From UBA830 sp002295635 (GTDB lineage Bacteria; Pseudomonadota; Alphaproteobacteria; MPNO01; UBA830), in NCBI GenBank assembly GCA_002295635.1, contig DBHK01000010.1:42386-106385 (forward strand): a DNA stretch of 64,000 bases. Direction: 5' to 3'. The position numbers and the translations under genes were made by a program. Positions 62,833 through 64,000 of the stretch are shown here, in pieces (within the stretch, counting starts at the first letter, position 1; each line of letters begins with the position of its first letter). The notes under the pieces were generated by a model. It had not been told where the DNA came from. It did no database searches and was given only the letters and a program-made list of their open reading frames with translations.

Positions 62833-62994
62833 ATGAAACGCATCCTCGCACCCATACTTCTGCTGACGCTCTTGTTTCCAACAGTCGCGTTTGGACAATC
62901 AATCAGTGGGTGGCCGCGACCAAGCCGGTGTATGAGGGCAACGTTTGCAAGACGAAGGTTAGCCAACGCACATGGGAACGCTATCAGCAGATAG
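62833..62994 (+). pseudogene. Signal-peptide fragment joined to the integrase region
   Basis: The frame begins MKRILAPILLLTLLFPTVAFG, a good signal peptide, but after about residue 24 it runs out of frame into sequence that codes for the integrase in another frame, and stops at residue 53. It appears to be the front of a secreted protein gene cut by a junction near 62895. Confidence 0.5.
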
Positions 62995-63905
62995 TTAGAA
63001 GCAACATCAAACCTGTGCTCGGTTCCAAGCGGCTACAGGAGTTGTCCAGGCGGCACGTTGAAAAGGCGTGGAAGCAACTTTTGCAGTCAGGCCACCATTT
63101 GCCCGGCAAGGGGTTGGCCGTGAAGACTGTCAAAAATATTCACGGCTGCTTTTCGGATGCAATGAAGTGGGCATTAGACGAAGAACTGATAGCCACCCTG
63201 CCCACCTATCGTGCAACCAAGTTTCTCAAAACGACAAAGCCGAAGGCAGACGCACATACGCCCGACGAATGCGCAGAACTTATCAGGGCATTGGAGGGCC
63301 ATTGGTTGCAGCCTATCGTTATTGTCGCAATGCAGACTGGTCTGCGGCTTGGCGAAATTTTGGCCCTGCATTGGCGGCACGTCGATTTAGAAGCAAAGAC
63401 ATTGGCGATTGATAGCGCGCTGACCTCTACCGACGAGTTGGGAACATTCGTCAAGGACACCAAAACCGAAGCAGGCGAGCGCGTGATAGCCCTTTCGCCA
63501 TTCACGTGTGACACCTTACGCAAAGCCCAGCTTAATCAGGCAGAGCGTAACCTGCGCTTACAGGCACGATCTAATGATATGCCGATATTTGATAGTTGGC
63601 CGGTAACTGGCAAAGCCGGCGAGTACTTTATGACTTGGCAGGTTTCCAATGCATACGGCCGGGTTACCACCCGTCTGCTGCGTCAGGAGAAGATTAGCCG
63701 CAAATTACGTTTCCATGACCTGCGGCATACGCACCTTTCACTGCTACTGCTGGACGGTGCGCCAGTAACCACCGTAGCCCAACGTGCGGGCCATAAAACG
63801 GCGCATACCACTATGACAACCTACGCACACGCTATTGCGGGCAGTGACCGCGACCTAATGGCGGGTTTGAACGAGGATTATCTGCGCAACGCAGCAAGTC
63901 CGTGA
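62910..63905 (+). CDS. Tyrosine-type site-specific integrase, N-terminally truncated
   Basis: Integrates or excises mobile DNA. The catalytic residues are present: Arg146 (TGLRLGEIL), His269 and Arg272 (HDLRHTHLS), His295 (RAGH) and Tyr305 (TTYAH). The core-binding SAM-like domain starts near residue 17 (VSQRTWERYQ). The frame is open to 62823 but the sequence before about 62895 looks unrelated, so the usual N-terminal arm-binding domain seems missing, replaced by the signal-peptide fragment. GTG at 62910 is a nominal start. Whether it is active is doubtful. It is directed towards the tRNA-like sequence at the window end. Confidence 0.88.
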   Translation: MAATKPVYEGNVCKTKVSQRTWERYQQIVRSNIKPVLGSKRLQELSRRHVEKAWKQLLQSGHHLPGKGLAVKTVKNIHGCFSDAMKWALDEELIATLPTYRATKFLKTTKPKADAHTPDECAELIRALEGHWLQPIVIVAMQTGLRLGEILALHWRHVDLEAKTLAIDSALTSTDELGTFVKDTKTEAGERVIALSPFTCDTLRKAQLNQAERNLRLQARSNDMPIFDSWPVTGKAGEYFMTWQVSNAYGRVTTRLLRQEKISRKLRFHDLRHTHLSLLLLDGAPVTTVAQRAGHKTAHTTMTTYAHAIAGSDRDLMAGLNEDYLRNAASP

Positions 63906-63937
63906 CACATTATGTGACACATTTTGTGACACAAAAC
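63902..63937. repeat. Three tandem 12-bp repeats after the integrase gene
   Basis: GTGACACATTAT, GTGACACATTTT and GTGACACAAAAC stand in tandem, sharing GTGACACA, and overlap the integrase stop codon. Such short repeats near int and the att core often bind the integrase arm domain or an excisionase. Confidence 0.6.
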
Positions 63938-63979
63938 GGTTTTTAGACTGTTAAGTAACTGAAAATAAAAGAGAAATAG

Positions 63980-64000
63980 TGGCGGGAGTGACGGGACTCG
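63980..64000 (-). tRNA. 3' end of a tRNA gene (partial, runs off the window)
   Basis: On the minus strand the last 21 bases read CGAGT (T-loop), CCCGT (T-stem), CACTCCC (acceptor strand), G discriminator and CCA. The fit is good, but the rest of the gene is outside the window and the type cannot be fixed; a G73 tRNA such as Asp is possible. Its 3' end would be the integration site of the element. Confidence 0.5.
63985..63997. repeat. Right copy of 13-bp direct repeat (possible att site)
   Basis: GGAGTGACGGGAC inside the tRNA-like 3' end, 12/13 identical to 59667-59679. Confidence 0.4.

Larger units (their letters stand above)
59667..63997. mobile_element. Candidate small integrative element or island remnant
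   Basis: A 13-bp direct repeat, GGAGTGGCGGGAC at 59667-59679 and GGAGTGACGGGAC at 63985-63997 (12/13), brackets a region with a tyrosine recombinase at its right end, a tRNA-like 3' end beyond it, A/T-rich short genes and orphan signal-peptide pieces. The left repeat on the minus strand (TCCCGCCACTCCGA) also resembles a tRNA(Pro) 3' end. This fits an element inserted at a tRNA gene with attL/attR. Two N gaps weaken the case. Confidence 0.45.

Noticed and set aside
62435..62966. Minus-strand frames across the second N gap
   Set aside because: They exist only because N is read as coding; flanking residues do not form a coherent protein.
1..64000. CRISPR array or rRNA operon
   Set aside because: No regularly spaced repeat array and no rRNA-like sequence was seen; the only tandem repeat is the three 12-bp units at 63902-63937.

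Overview
The window looks like a piece of an alphaproteobacterial chromosome, probably a draft or metagenome-assembled one because it contains two runs of N. Its gene order is the one typical of the class: gltX-gltA, the lpxB-lpxI-lpxA-fabZ-lpxD-ompH-bamA-rseP-dxr-cdsA-uppS-frr-pyrH-tsf-rpsB block, dnaE, lolD-lolC-proS, and DUF1467-rnj-coaX-birA attached to a complete 14-gene nuo operon. LpxI in place of LpxH, a short ProS, RNase J and type III pantothenate kinase point the same way. I cannot name a genus.

Layout. 1-2.5 kb (+): 3' part of gltX, then gltA. 2.5-17.3 kb (-): translation factors, UMP kinase, undecaprenyl and isoprenoid synthesis, phospholipid synthesis, site-2 protease, outer membrane assembly and lipid A synthesis, many joined by 1-8 bp overlaps. 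17.7-21.1 kb (-): dnaE. 21.3-24.5 kb (-): proS-lolC-lolD, ending in a terminator. 24.8-31.5 kb: an interruption of the usual DUF1467-proS junction, holding a GT-C-like membrane protein (+) and a four-gene BMP-family (nucleoside-type) ABC importer (-) with a strong terminator. 32-49.4 kb (-): nuoA-N, birA, coaX, rnj, DUF1467, with a candidate promoter before nuoA.

49.7-59.6 kb is accessory metabolism: a three-subunit molybdenum hydroxylase (-), a COG0523/CobW GTPase (+), and a tight minus-strand run of amidohydrolase, NadC-like phosphoribosyltransferase, OMP-decarboxylase-like protein, aldehyde dehydrogenase and CinA/PncC-like protein. Several of these carry substitutions at residues that normally define substrate or catalysis. 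The pairing of a NadC-type transferase with an OMPDC-type decarboxylase, set among heterocycle-type enzymes, is the best candidate here for an undescribed pathway.

59.67-64.0 kb looks like a small integrative element or decayed island. It has a tyrosine recombinase next to what reads as the 3' end of a tRNA gene, a 13-bp direct repeat (12/13) at both ends, a PD-(D/E)XK-like protein, short secreted or membrane proteins, and several orphan signal-peptide coding segments. Both N gaps lie in this region, so its structure is the least certain part of the window.
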